From positions 62,001 to 126,000 of the forward strand of contig JAEZXR010000114.1 in the NCBI GenBank assembly GCA_023419605.1: DNA of 64,000 nt, in the 5' to 3' direction. The position numbers and the translations under genes are program-made. The notes below the pieces were generated by a model. It was not told the origin of the DNA. It made no database searches and worked only from the letters and a program-made list of their open reading frames with translations. The first letter of the stretch is position 1. Every line of letters starts with the position of its first letter. This DNA is from Bacillota bacterium. GTDB taxonomy: Bacteria; Bacillota; Clostridia; Acetivibrionales; JAEZXR01. This document shows, piece after piece, positions 9,485-18,246 of this stretch.

Positions 9485-10837
9485 ATGAGGGGGAATCATT
9501 TAATGAAAAGACGTTACAAGGTATCGGCAGTATTGATGGCGCTAACCATGACGGTATCTCTGGCAGCTTGTGGTGGAACACAGAAGGCAACGCCTACACC
9601 CGAGCCGAAGAAAACCGAAGAACCCAAAAAAGCTGACCCGACCAAGGCACCGGGTCCCATTGAGCTTGTTTACGGAAGAGGTGTTGACAACACACCGGCC
9701 AATAGTAAGATGGTAGAAGCCTTCAATAAGAAGTTTGAAGGCAAAATCAAGGTTAAATTTGTTGAAATGCCCAATGAAACCGACAAACAGCATAACCAGT
9801 ACGTTACATCCTTTAGTGCCGGCGGAAGCGAATATGATGTTGTTGATATCGACGTAATATGGCCGGCAGAATTCGCACAGGCGGGGTATGCTTTGGCCCT
9901 CGACAAGTTCGTTGAGAAAGATAAAATCAATATGGCCGATTATATGACCGGTCCTGTTGCGGCAGCCACTTTCAAAGGCAAGTTGTGGGCAATGCCGAAG
10001 TTCACGGATGCAGGGCTTCTCTTCTACCGGAAGGACATCGTTGATAAGGTGCCTGCAACCTGGGAAGAGCTGATTGAGGCGGCAAAAGCCAATAAGGGCA
10101 AGGGGGATACCAAGTTCGGATACCTCATGCAGGCAAAGCAGTACGAAGGTCTGGTATGTAACGCGGTAGAATTTATTTCAGCCTATGGCGGGTCCGTTGT
10201 TGACGGAGACGGAAACATAACCATCAACAGCCCTGAGACCATTAAAGGTCTGAAAACAATGGCTTCCATCGTCAAATCGGATTTCGCACCCAATAACATC
10301 ACAACCTTTACGGAACAGGAGTCCCATACGGCCTTTATTAACGGTCAGGCTCCCTTCATTCGTAACTGGCCGTACCAATGGGCTTTAGGAAATGATGAAA
10401 AGCAGTCCAAGATCGTTGGCAAGCTGGCCATGGCGCCCCTTCCGAAGGGTGATAAGAGATCGGCAGCCTGCCTTGGCGGTTGGATGGCTATGATTAACAA
10501 AAACACCAAGAACCCTGAAGCTGCCTGGGAATTCCTTAAGTTTATGACAGGTGCGGAAGGTCAGAAGATAAGCGCTATTGAAGGCGGCTTAGCTCCTACG
10601 TATATACCTCTCTATGACGATAAGGATGTAGTTGCAAAGAATCCCCATTTTGGCGACAAGGGATTCCAGGAAGGTTTGAAGGCTGCAGTTCCCAGACCTG
10701 TATCCCCCATCTATCCAAAACTTTCCGAAATCATGCAGATTGAAATATCAAAAGCTTTGGCCGGACAGCAGTCCGTTGAAGATGCTGTAAAGATCATGGA
10801 TGAGAAGATGAAAGCGGCTGTGGCTGCGGCAAAATAG
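9485..10837 (+). CDS. Sugar ABC transporter substrate-binding lipoprotein
   Basis: A family 1 extracellular solute-binding protein of 450 residues. It has a classic lipoprotein signal with lipobox SLAAC and Cys29, followed by a low-complexity linker rich in Pro, Thr, Glu and Lys that spaces the domain from the membrane. Two starts are usable: ATG 9485 with GAGGTG seven bases before it, and ATG 9503 behind a GAGGGGG element; the first is chosen. It is paralogous to the tethered protein at 5978, suggesting both recognise related sugars. It is followed by a strong hairpin and then two permeases, forming a CUT1-type importer whose ATPase is not encoded here, as is usual when one shared MsmX-like ATPase serves many importers. 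Confidence 0.95.
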   Translation: MRGNHLMKRRYKVSAVLMALTMTVSLAACGGTQKATPTPEPKKTEEPKKADPTKAPGPIELVYGRGVDNTPANSKMVEAFNKKFEGKIKVKFVEMPNETDKQHNQYVTSFSAGGSEYDVVDIDVIWPAEFAQAGYALALDKFVEKDKINMADYMTGPVAAATFKGKLWAMPKFTDAGLLFYRKDIVDKVPATWEELIEAAKANKGKGDTKFGYLMQAKQYEGLVCNAVEFISAYGGSVVDGDGNITINSPETIKGLKTMASIVKSDFAPNNITTFTEQESHTAFINGQAPFIRNWPYQWALGNDEKQSKIVGKLAMAPLPKGDKRSAACLGGWMAMINKNTKNPEAAWEFLKFMTGAEGQKISAIEGGLAPTYIPLYDDKDVVAKNPHFGDKGFQEGLKAAVPRPVSPIYPKLSEIMQIEISKALAGQQSVEDAVKIMDEKMKAAVAAAK

Positions 10838-10852
10838 GTTTTATGAATTCAG

Positions 10853-10882
10853 AAGCCATTAAGTGCCAGCACTTAATGGCTT
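10853..10882 (+). other. Intercistronic hairpin between binding protein and permease
   Basis: A perfect 13-base stem (AAGCCATTAAGTG with its complement) closes a CCAG loop and is followed by only two further T residues. It is too weak in its T run for a full terminator; such hairpins after binding-protein genes commonly protect the upstream message or attenuate read-through, so that more binding protein than permease is made. Confidence 0.75.
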
Positions 10883-10913
10883 TTGGGCTATCTTAATCGG
10901 GGGGAAGATGAAT

Positions 10914-12236
10914 ATGAAGAAAAAAATGCAGATGTCGGAGTCCTTGACAGCCTATCTGATGGTACTGCCTGCTGTAATCATTATTTTTTCCATTGCACTT
11001 TGGCCTGTCATTCAGTCCTTTTGGTACAGTATGTTTGACCTTCGGCTGAATCATCCTGCAAAGAATGCGGTCCACTTAAAGTACCAGTTGGATATGGAAA
11101 AGTTTGTAGACACCCAGTTTTATGTTGAGAAAGCCTTAAAGGACCTTGAGAAAAGCAAGGGGAATAAGGACAAGGATAAAATTGCCGAGCTGAGCCAGAC
11201 GCTGACCGTAATGAAGGAAGACTTGATGAAGCAGCAGAGTGTCTCCGAACGGTATAAACCCGTTGAGGAACTGTTGGATGCCATGAAACCGGTGAATGAT
11301 CCTCAGTTGAAGTATGCTGAAATCGGGAAAAAGGATGCAGAAGCCTACCTGAGCGGAGTAGCAAAGGTAAAGGAGGGCCTGCTTGCACTGAGTGAAAAGA
11401 AGGATGATCCGGCAGTCCAGGCCTCGAATTTGATGGAGGAACTGCGGGTTTCCATCATGGAACCGAACTTTGTCGGGCTGGACAATTACAAATACTTTCT
11501 GAGTGAACTGACCTTTAAGGGAAACGAGATGGGAAGGCTGGGCAAATCCCTTACCAATACCCTTGTGATTACCATTGTTTCCGTCTTTATGGAATTGGTC
11601 CTCGGCATCGCCATTGCCTTATTAATAAACAGATCCTTTAAGGGAAGAGGGCTGGTCAGAGCTGCCATACTGGTTCCATGGGCCATTCCGACGGTTGTAT
11701 CTGCCAGAATGTGGCGTTTTCTCTACGACGGACAGACGGGAATCATCGCCCACTGGCTCGCCAAGCTTGGCATCGTGAGCGACACCGGGGTGTTGATGAC
11801 CACGAAATTCGGGGCTTTTTCCTCCGTTATATTTGCTGATGTATGGAAAACAACCCCGTACATGGCACTTTTGCTTCTAGCGGGATTACAGACCATTTCC
11901 GAGGACCTATATGAAGCTTCCAATATTGACGGTGCTACGAAAATACAGAGCTTCTTTAGGATAACACTTCCACTTTTGAAGCCCACTGTACTGGTTGCAT
12001 TGCTTTTTCGGACGTTGGACGCATTTAGAATATTCGACCTGATCTATGTGCTGACAGGGGGAGGACCGGGAAATTCTACCGAGACCATTTCCATTTATGC
12101 GTATGTGACCATGTTCTCGCAGATGGATTTCGGCAAGGGTTCCACACTCTCCATCGTGGTATTCCTTTGTATCTCACTGATCAGCATTATTTATATCAGA
12201 GTTTTAGGCGCCGATGTTATGAAGAGCGGAAGCTGA
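10914..12236 (+). CDS. Sugar ABC permease, MalF-like, with large periplasmic-side insertion
   Basis: A CUT1-family permease of about 440 residues with a binding-protein-dependent transport inner-membrane domain in its C-terminal 260 residues and the EAA-loop EASNIDGATKIQSFFRI that contacts the ATPase. After transmembrane helix 1 (about residues 14-36) there is an insertion of about 150 residues before the core, strongly charged and partly heptad-like (EKALKDLEKSKGNKDKDKI), predicted coiled coil and extracytoplasmic. MalF of enteric bacteria also has an extra domain at this place, but this one shows no obvious resemblance. The frame opens at 10863 inside the hairpin; ATG 10908 is only three bases from the GGGGGG element, while ATG 10914 has nine-base spacing and is preferred. 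Confidence 0.92.
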   Translation: MKKKMQMSESLTAYLMVLPAVIIIFSIALWPVIQSFWYSMFDLRLNHPAKNAVHLKYQLDMEKFVDTQFYVEKALKDLEKSKGNKDKDKIAELSQTLTVMKEDLMKQQSVSERYKPVEELLDAMKPVNDPQLKYAEIGKKDAEAYLSGVAKVKEGLLALSEKKDDPAVQASNLMEELRVSIMEPNFVGLDNYKYFLSELTFKGNEMGRLGKSLTNTLVITIVSVFMELVLGIAIALLINRSFKGRGLVRAAILVPWAIPTVVSARMWRFLYDGQTGIIAHWLAKLGIVSDTGVLMTTKFGAFSSVIFADVWKTTPYMALLLLAGLQTISEDLYEASNIDGATKIQSFFRITLPLLKPTVLVALLFRTLDAFRIFDLIYVLTGGGPGNSTETISIYAYVTMFSQMDFGKGSTLSIVVFLCISLISIIYIRVLGADVMKSGS

Positions 12237-12254
12237 TAGAAGGGGGGAATTGAG

Positions 12255-13076
12255 ATGAAGAAGCATGCAGGACCGATTTTTTATACCTTATTAGTTCTTT
12301 TTGTATTTGCAGTAATGTTTCCGTTTTACTACGTGTTTTTAACGTCCATAAGGAAACCGGATGAGATTTTTTCAAGCTTTAGCCTGATTACTCTCTTTCC
12401 ATCCATAGGTTCCTACATCAATGCATTTACCGTAAGGCCCTTTGCCAACTATCTTCTGAATAGCTTTATAGTATCCTTCGCATCCACTTTTTTATCGCTG
12501 GTGGTTGCTGCTTTTACAGCCTATGCGGTGGCAAGGCTCCGGTTCAGAGGAAAATCGATTCTTCTTGGGCTTGTGTTGGCCGTATCCATGTTCCCGCAAA
12601 TTGCGATTATATCGCCCGTATATATTTTTATGAAATCCCTGGGGCTCAGAAATACGTATCCCGGACTTATCATCCCTTATATCACCTTTGCCCTGCCCCT
12701 GGCCATATGGTATCTTACCACCTTTTTTAAGGAGATACCCTTTTCCCTGGAGGAATCGGCAAAGATCGATGGAGCCAGCCCGCTGCAAACCTTCTTTCTG
12801 GTTATTGCACCGCTGGCCGCACCGGGAGTTTTTACCACAGCCATACTGGTTTTCATCAACTCCTGGAATGAATACCTGTTTGCACTGACCATCAACACCG
12901 AGGATCACATGAGGACGGTTACAGTGGGAATTACCATGTTCAATTCCCAGTACACCATACCCTGGGGAGAGATCGCGGCGGCTACCGTCATCGTAACGGT
13001 TCCATTGATTGTAATGGTGCTGGCCTTCCAAAAGCGTATTGTAGCGGGTTTGACTTCCGGGGCAGTGAAGGGGTAA
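12255..13076 (+). CDS. Sugar ABC permease, MalG-like
   Basis: A 273-residue CUT1 permease with six predicted transmembrane helices and the EAA loop in EESAKIDGASPLQTFFL. It pairs with the preceding MalF-like subunit, 18 bases upstream in the same operon, to form the channel. The start has AAGGGGGG before it at suitable spacing. The C-terminal VAGLTSGAVKG matches the conserved tail of this subunit, so the gene is full length. Confidence 0.95.
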   Translation: MKKHAGPIFYTLLVLFVFAVMFPFYYVFLTSIRKPDEIFSSFSLITLFPSIGSYINAFTVRPFANYLLNSFIVSFASTFLSLVVAAFTAYAVARLRFRGKSILLGLVLAVSMFPQIAIISPVYIFMKSLGLRNTYPGLIIPYITFALPLAIWYLTTFFKEIPFSLEESAKIDGASPLQTFFLVIAPLAAPGVFTTAILVFINSWNEYLFALTINTEDHMRTVTVGITMFNSQYTIPWGEIAAATVIVTVPLIVMVLAFQKRIVAGLTSGAVKG

Positions 13077-13164
13077 ACGGAACTTTTCAAACTGGAATAA
13101 TTGCTGTGGGGAATTCCGATTTTACATCGATATGGATTTCCTTTATCGGACAGGAATAGGATTT

Positions 13165-13206
13165 AGCCTTGAAACGGTCTGAAAGACTGGGTTTTAAGGC
13201 TTTTTA
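13165..13206 (+). terminator. Terminator of the first importer operon
   Basis: Arms AGCCTTGAAAC and GTTTTAAGGCT, with an inner GTCT/AGAC stem, are followed by TTTTT. It closes the transcript that carries the two permease genes. Confidence 0.8.
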
Positions 13207-13318
13207 CTTTTAAAGGCTTTGATGCGGTTAAATTTTTGAACTAAATTTCCCTTGTTTTTGCAGTATTTTCTGAAGAATTTACGTTTAAATAATTGAAAGC
13301 ATAGGAATCAAGGAAAAG

Positions 13319-13876
13319 ATGGTGAAAATGGTGGAGAACGAAAAAAATATCTACATTCTTCTTACAGATACAGGAACTGTGTTTACCCGATTAATTAAAC
13401 TATACACCAAAGCACCCTTCAATCATGCCTCTATTGCATTTGACCGGGAGCTGAAGGAGGTTTACAGCTTTGGGCGGCTAAAGCCCCATAACCCTCTCAT
13501 CGGAGGCTTTGTAAAAGAAAATATTCGCGGACCTTTGTTTATACATGCAAAATGCGCTTTATATTGCTGTACGGTGGAACCTTCCGCCTATGAACAGGTG
13601 CGCAGGCATGTTAGAAGGTTCGAAAAGAACCGGCATCAGTATAAATATAACCTCATAGGATTGCTGGGGGTCCTTCTCAATATAAATCTGCGAAGGGAAA
13701 ATGCCTACTTCTGTTCTGAATTTGTTGCCTCCGTGTTTCAGGAAAATGGAGTGGATATTATTGATAAGCCCTCTGCCCTTACCACTCCCGGAGATTTTGA
13801 AAAGTCAGAGGCTCTTCGGCTTCTGTACCAGGGGAAACTGGTCAATTACCGGTCGAGGGCATCAAAAATTGCCTGA
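13319..13876 (+). CDS. Permuted papain-fold (YiiX/NlpC-P60-like) hydrolase
   Basis: A 185-residue protein with the residue order of circularly permuted NlpC/P60 or YiiX-like cysteine hydrolases: an early His36 in FNHASIAF and a late Cys132 in YFCSEFVASVF, with the trailing TTPGDF element. There is no signal peptide or transmembrane segment, so it is probably cytoplasmic or membrane-associated. Relatives act on lipids or on peptide amide bonds; the substrate here is unknown. The first ATG (13319) has AAGGA four to five bases upstream; a second ATG three codons on is an alternative. Its last 15 bases overlap the converging MATE remnant. Confidence 0.75.
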   Translation: MVKMVENEKNIYILLTDTGTVFTRLIKLYTKAPFNHASIAFDRELKEVYSFGRLKPHNPLIGGFVKENIRGPLFIHAKCALYCCTVEPSAYEQVRRHVRRFEKNRHQYKYNLIGLLGVLLNINLRRENAYFCSEFVASVFQENGVDIIDKPSALTTPGDFEKSEALRLLYQGKLVNYRSRASKIA

Positions 13877-14534
13877 CTTGCCGATGGCAGCCTGTGTTCC
13901 CGCTACAAAGCTCATCCGCTGCCATTCTCTGGAGCGCCAGCGCCGGTATAAGAGCAATCCGCGGAACCATTCATCAGCGGCATAGGCAAACCATATGCCC
14001 AGCAAACCCAGATGGAAATGGATACCCAGCAGGTAACACAAGGGGAGGCTGATGCCCCACATGGAAAAAATAGTGATGACTTCTAACGATGGAAGACATG
14101 GTTGCAATCAAGGCCTGCAAAAAGGAAGCGCCTCCTACAATCCACATGTACTGCATGGCATACTCCATCAACTCGTCCGGAAGGTTCATCAGCCGGAGTA
14201 AACTCCGGGAAAATACGGCCAGGAAAATACTGAGCAGAAAGCCCAGTGCAGCATTGACCATTAAGGAACAAACTGCGGCTTTGGAAGCGGAGGCAGTATC
14301 CCTGGCGCCGAGGTATTGACTGATAATAATGCCTGTTCCTAGAGAAACGATGGTGTACAGGGTCAAAACCATACTGATGATCTGGTTGGCAACACCAACG
14401 GCTCCAACGGCCTGATCCGAATAATGGCTCAGCATTAGAACGTTGACATTCCCAAGAAGCATTCGAAACAGATTTTCCAAAAATATGGGCCATACAAGGG
14501 AAAACAGGGTTATTTTTTTATCCAGTGCCTTCAT
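13862..14534 (-). pseudogene. MATE-family efflux transporter remnant (internal deletion and frame change)
   Basis: Two frames on the minus strand hold the two ends of one MATE gene. From ATG 14534 (AAAGG upstream) the N-terminal part MKALDKKITLFSLVWPIFLE reads normally through about four helices to MSSIVRS near 14085. The C-terminal part then continues in another frame, with IFSMWGISLPLCYLLGIH and WFAYAADEWFRGLL, to a TGA at 13862. Intact MATE proteins have about 450 residues; only some 220 are represented, so the middle of the gene is missing and the junction is out of frame. A functional transporter is not expected. Mutation at one locus is inferred; a sequencing error alone would not explain the missing centre. 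Confidence 0.85.
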
Positions 14535-14758
14535 AAGAGTACCTTTCGATATGGATTTATTTGCTATAAGCTTTTCCGCGAATCGAGAGCGGTTTCTATT
14601 GCAGTAGAACAATAGAAGCCGCCGCTTTCGCATATTCGTAACTTTTAATATTGCTCTATAGAAATTATAAAGCTATAATAAAAGTAAAAACATACACAAT
14701 TTTGCGAAGGATATTTGCGATATTGTTATTTGAAAATTATAGAGGGGAAAGGAAATGT

Positions 14759-15622
14759 ATGATCAATATCTCCGGAAGCAGCAGAAGTTATTGGAAGGAG
14801 TCTGGATTCCAGGACCATGAGAAGTATATCCTGGTCAACTGCTGTGGATATCAAAAATTTCTCACCCGTGATTTTAAAATAGCCAGGCATCAGGGGCGGG
14901 TGGATTACCAGATTATCTATTTGATAAAGGGCAGCGGGTACTACGAGTTTGATAATGAAATCACAAAGCTGGAGGAGGGAAGCGTTATTGTTTTTACGCC
15001 GGGACAGCCCCAGCATTACCATTACCGGTTGGAAGATTCAACGGAACTGTACTGGATTCATTTTACCGGGTATGGAGTTGAGGAGGAATTGATGAAGGTA
15101 GGACTCCTGGGAAGAAGATTCTACTCCATCGGCGTTTATGACGAGTGTACCGAATTGCTGGCGAAAATCATGCAGGAACTCCAGCTTAAAAAGCCTCTCT
15201 ACATGCAATATTCCGTAGGATACTTTCTTCAGCTGCTTGCCTGCATCGCCCGGAAACTGGAGAGCCTGACGGATAATCAAAGCATTACCAATGAGGACAG
15301 CTTCAGTAAAATCATTGCCATCATGCATTTGAAATATAATGAAGCCTATTCTGCTGAGTACTATGCAAAAATGTGCAATCTTGGAGTTTATAGTTTTATT
15401 CATAAGTTCAAAAAACTGACAGGATTATCTCCCTTGCAGTACATAACCAAAATACGCATGGAGGAAGCGAAGTACCTGATTTCCCGTTCTTCTCTGAGCA
15501 TCAAGGAGGTCTCCGATATCGTCGGCTATGAAAACCCCTTGTATTTCAGCCGGGTGTTTAAAAATGTCATTGGCGTATCTCCCAGTTTTTATAAAAAGAA
15601 CACAGTTTTGCAGCCGGAATAG
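14759..15622 (+). CDS. AraC-family regulator with cupin sensor domain
   Basis: A 287-residue regulator: an N-terminal AraC-type cupin domain (IIYLIKGSGYYEFD, VFTPGQPQHYHY) and a C-terminal double helix-turn-helix (AEYYAKMCNLGVYSFIHKFK and SIKEVSDIVGYENPLYFSRVF). The open frame begins 36 codons earlier, but the ATG at 14759 follows GAGGGGAAAGG and begins where homology to the family begins. It is divergent from the MATE remnant, so it may once have controlled it, or it may act on a sugar gene elsewhere. The 290 bases after it show no gene or clear terminator. Confidence 0.88.
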   Translation: MINISGSSRSYWKESGFQDHEKYILVNCCGYQKFLTRDFKIARHQGRVDYQIIYLIKGSGYYEFDNEITKLEEGSVIVFTPGQPQHYHYRLEDSTELYWIHFTGYGVEEELMKVGLLGRRFYSIGVYDECTELLAKIMQELQLKKPLYMQYSVGYFLQLLACIARKLESLTDNQSITNEDSFSKIIAIMHLKYNEAYSAEYYAKMCNLGVYSFIHKFKKLTGLSPLQYITKIRMEEAKYLISRSSLSIKEVSDIVGYENPLYFSRVFKNVIGVSPSFYKKNTVLQPE

Positions 15623-15913
15623 GGCTTGAAAAATTTGCTTTATAGTAAAATCTATTGTGATATCTTTGTTCTTTATTCCAGGACAGCGCCCCGTATGCAG
15701 GGTGCCATCTTTTAGTTTTAGTATGGAGGTTTTTGCAGTGCCAAAGGGTGAATTCCGCTGCTTATTTTCCAACCATACTGTAATAAAATTGATTGCCTGA
15801 AATATACTGGACTTTATTACAATAAGTACTGTTTATTCCTTGGAAAAGCGTGGTAATCATATTTTAATTTATTCGGTAATACCCACTATTCCAAAGAAAG
15901 GACGTGGTTTCAG

Positions 15914-17176
15914 ATGCTTAAAAACTACATATGCCATGGTGATTGTGAGGAATATCTTCAAAGCTTTATCAATTCGATGTGTGAAGCTTTTGCGCTTCAT
16001 GAGATTATCTGCGATGACGAGGGAAATCCCTGTAATTACAGTTTTTTGGCAGTAAACCACGCTTTTTTGGAAGTGACGGGCCTTACCATGGAGGCAGTTA
16101 CGGGGAAAACGGTACTTGACATATACCCTGACCTGGAGGGCCAATGGATTGAACTATATGGAAGGGTAGCTCTCAGCGGCACTTCCTTGCAGTTTGAGAG
16201 ATACTTCCTAACTTTGGGCAAGCATTTCAAGGTCAGTGCCTTTAGTCCTATGAAAGGACAGTTTATTACCCTGTTTTCCGATATTACCGAATTCAAGAAG
16301 GCAGATGCTGCATTGAAAAAACATCAGATTTTGTTTGAAAACGCCCAGGATATCGTACTATACGCCAAACCTGACGGCAGCATTATCGATGCGAACAAAA
16401 ATGCATTGTACAAGTACGGTTATTCCTACGATGAGCTCTTGCTTTTGAGTATTCAGGACATAAGAGACCCTTCCGTGAGGGACAGGCTGGATGAGCAAAT
16501 GAAGAGGGCAGACACCACGGGTGTGGTGTTTGAGAGTATCCATGTAAAAAAAGACGGCACAAGTTTTCCGGTAGAAGTGAGTGCGAAAAGTACGGTTATA
16601 GAGGAGGAAAGAGTAAGGATCCACATTATAAGGGATATCACCGAAAGAAAAAGAGCAGAGGAAAGAATCGTATATCTGGCGAATTATGATTCTCTGACGG
16701 GAATTGCCAATCGCAGCTATTTAATGCAGCAGTTTGACACCACCCTTGAACAGGCTGTAAGGGGGAATTTCAAGTTTGCCATTATGCTGTTGGATGTAAA
16801 CCGGTTTAAGACTATCAATGATACCTATGGACATAATGCAGGAGATAAAGTATTGAAGGAAACAGCGGACAGAATTAAAAATTCCGTTAGAAAAGTCGAC
16901 ACCCTTGGACGGTTGGGCGGGGATGAATTTATCGTTATCCAGCCCTTTATAAAAGGAAAGGAAGATGTTTCAGCCTTTGTACAGAGGATTCTCAAGGAAT
17001 TTGAGGCTCCCGTCGAATTGGACGACGGTACAAAATTTAACATAAGCATTAGTTTGGGAGTCAGCCTCTATCCTGATGACGCCGAAGATGCAAAAAATCT
17101 CATTCACTGTGCGGATACTGCGATGTATAAGGCAAAACAAAAGGGAGGAAATCATTTCGATTTATATGTGCGATAA
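15914..17176 (+). CDS. PAS-PAS-GGDEF diguanylate cyclase
   Basis: A soluble 420-residue signalling enzyme predicted to make cyclic di-GMP from two GTP. Two PAS domains (about 22-125 and 140-248) precede a GGDEF domain (about 250-420). The active-site motif GGDEF is intact at 335-339 and a product-inhibition I-site RKVD lies five residues before it, so feedback-regulated activity is expected. No transmembrane segment is visible; the sensed signal is unknown. An AAAGGA element sits about 12 bases before the ATG. It is monocistronic, bounded downstream by an inverted-repeat element. Confidence 0.93.
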   Translation: MLKNYICHGDCEEYLQSFINSMCEAFALHEIICDDEGNPCNYSFLAVNHAFLEVTGLTMEAVTGKTVLDIYPDLEGQWIELYGRVALSGTSLQFERYFLTLGKHFKVSAFSPMKGQFITLFSDITEFKKADAALKKHQILFENAQDIVLYAKPDGSIIDANKNALYKYGYSYDELLLLSIQDIRDPSVRDRLDEQMKRADTTGVVFESIHVKKDGTSFPVEVSAKSTVIEEERVRIHIIRDITERKRAEERIVYLANYDSLTGIANRSYLMQQFDTTLEQAVRGNFKFAIMLLDVNRFKTINDTYGHNAGDKVLKETADRIKNSVRKVDTLGRLGGDEFIVIQPFIKGKEDVSAFVQRILKEFEAPVELDDGTKFNISISLGVSLYPDDAEDAKNLIHCADTAMYKAKQKGGNHFDLYVR

Positions 17177-17213
17177 GTTATAGGTCGCTCCATTATAATG
17201 TTGAAGGAAAAAC

Positions 17214-17313
17214 TGTAGGGGCGGGTTCCAAACCCGCCCACTCTGATTTTATACCACGATCCAGAATCAACTGCGTTGCCGAATTCAGGGCGGGTTTAGA
17301 ACCCGCCCCTACA
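17214..17313. repeat. 100-base inverted-repeat element
   Basis: The ends are a perfect 15-base inverted repeat (TGTAGGGGCGGGTTC and its complement), and each end is itself a small palindrome of GGGCGGGTT with AACCCGCCC. No coding capacity. This looks like a miniature inverted-repeat element or a dispersed intergenic repeat; no target-site duplication is obvious. Confidence 0.75.
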
Positions 17314-17406
17314 AGGATGAAAGGAATACACCCGGAGAGAATAGTCAGGGCACGTGAAAAATTTTTAACTTACCTATTGACAATAGTTTAGGAAAGCATT
17401 AAACTA

Positions 17407-17605
17407 CGTATAATAATAAAACTATAAAAAATATTTAAAAGTAAGTTTTATTGAAACACGTTTACCGGAAAGAGTGAATTAAGGAAATCTAATCTTTCCT
17501 ATGTGTTATAATAAAACTATAAAAAATATTTAAAAGTAGGTTTTATTGAAATGCGTTTAACGGTGAATCGTTAATTAATGAAAAATTTAATTCACCTACG
17601 CATTA
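17407..17605. repeat. Tandem 95-base structured repeats (two full copies plus parts)
   Basis: Copies at 17407-17501 and 17502-17596 share TAATAAAACTATAAAAAATA and the following block through GTTTTATTGAAA, with partial copies on both sides. Each copy can fold into a stem of six pairs (17455-17460 with 17502-17507; the same in copy 2) and then a stem of seven pairs. The stem bases differ between copies while the pairing is kept: GGAAAGA/TCTTTCC in copy 1, GGTGAAT/ATTCACC in copy 2. This points to selection on structure. Role unknown; it lies just upstream of the first T-box. Confidence 0.75.
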
Positions 17606-17639
17606 TAATAATTATAACAACGATGATAAGGAAAAGTAA

Positions 17640-17897
17640 CTTCCATTTCCTTCAGAGAGAAAGCATCGCGGCTGAAAGTGCTTTCAGGAATCATGCAAGT
17701 GAACGGACACCTTGGAGTTGGCCGGAGGAAAGCAGGCGTACGCATTGCAAGTAAGCCGGTCCGTCAGCAGACGTTATATGCATTGAGTTGAACGGTGACA
17801 GTATGAATCCACTGAAGCTGCTGTTACTGTTACTTTGGGTGGTACCGCGGGAATAAACCTCTCGTCCCAGAATGATTTCTGAGACGAGGGGTTTTTT
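17640..17897 (+). promoter_or_regulatory. T-box riboswitch 1 (Asp specifier)
   Basis: Stem I carries AGAGAG (17654-17659) and its capped hairpin; the specifier region reads GAC-A (GAC at 17706-17708) before TTGGAG, in the place where T-boxes present the amino-acid codon. The T-box itself is GGGTGGTACCGCGG (17837-17850). A terminator with arms CCTCTCGTC and GACGAGG and six T residues ends at 17897. Uncharged tRNA(Asp) would favour the antiterminator and read-through. The variable base of the UGGN bulge is U, which would pair only by wobble with the G73 discriminator usual in tRNA(Asp). Confidence 0.9.
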
Positions 17898-17936
17898 ATT
17901 ATCCAGGAAAGTTCTCTTTCCTGGATAATAAAAAAC
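17896..17936. repeat. Dispersed palindrome, copy 2
   Basis: A palindrome ATCCAGGAAAG, TTCT, CTTTCCTGGAT with flanking T and A runs, starting in the T run of the T-box 1 terminator. Nearly identical to the copy at 18494-18536 and related to 9321-9358. Confidence 0.8.
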
Positions 17937-17937
17937 A

Positions 17938-18246
17938 TTAAATTTATGCGTGTGCCAGCTTTTCCGTATACTTTGGAAAGGCACATGCGCAAACAAAAGT
18001 GGCAAAGCCACCTTTGTTATTGGATCCAATACCTTACTTTATGATTTGAGTACTCAAACAGCCGGCACGGGATGCGGCTATAGGCAGCATCCCGACAATA
18101 GAATAGGGAAAAGAACGATGAACGGAAAAAGTATTCTAAAGGAGGCTGTGAAAAACATAGGGGTTCTTTTTCGTGGGCTGCTTGCAGGGCACTGCACGCG
18201 GTGTAGCGAAACCTATAGAACCACTTTTTTCACAGCCACCTGTAAC
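17938..18246. other. Spacer between the two T-boxes with duplicated and palindromic DNA
   Basis: The first part (17938-18022) is closely matched by 18537-18622 after T-box 2, including an inverted repeat around TTATGCG and GCGCAAAC and the TGGC/GCCA block, so T-box plus downstream DNA was duplicated as a unit. Next come an 8-base perfect hairpin CGGGATGC/GCATCCCG (18068-18094) and a nested inverted repeat with ends GGCTGTGAAAAA and its complement at 18144-18237. The short frame from ATG 18118 behind GGGAAAAG is not a recognisable protein. A gene once controlled by T-box 1 may have been lost here. Confidence 0.55.

Noticed and set aside
10853..10882. Full terminator between the binding protein and permease genes
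   Set aside because: Only a few T residues follow, and the permease genes continue closely behind; an attenuating or protecting hairpin fits better.
17407..17605. Tandem repeats as integron attC sites or a CRISPR array
   Set aside because: GTTTAAC occurs in one copy, but the paired core motifs of attC are not kept in the other copy and no integrase is present. The unit is 95 bases of mostly conserved sequence, without the short repeat and unique spacer pattern of CRISPR.
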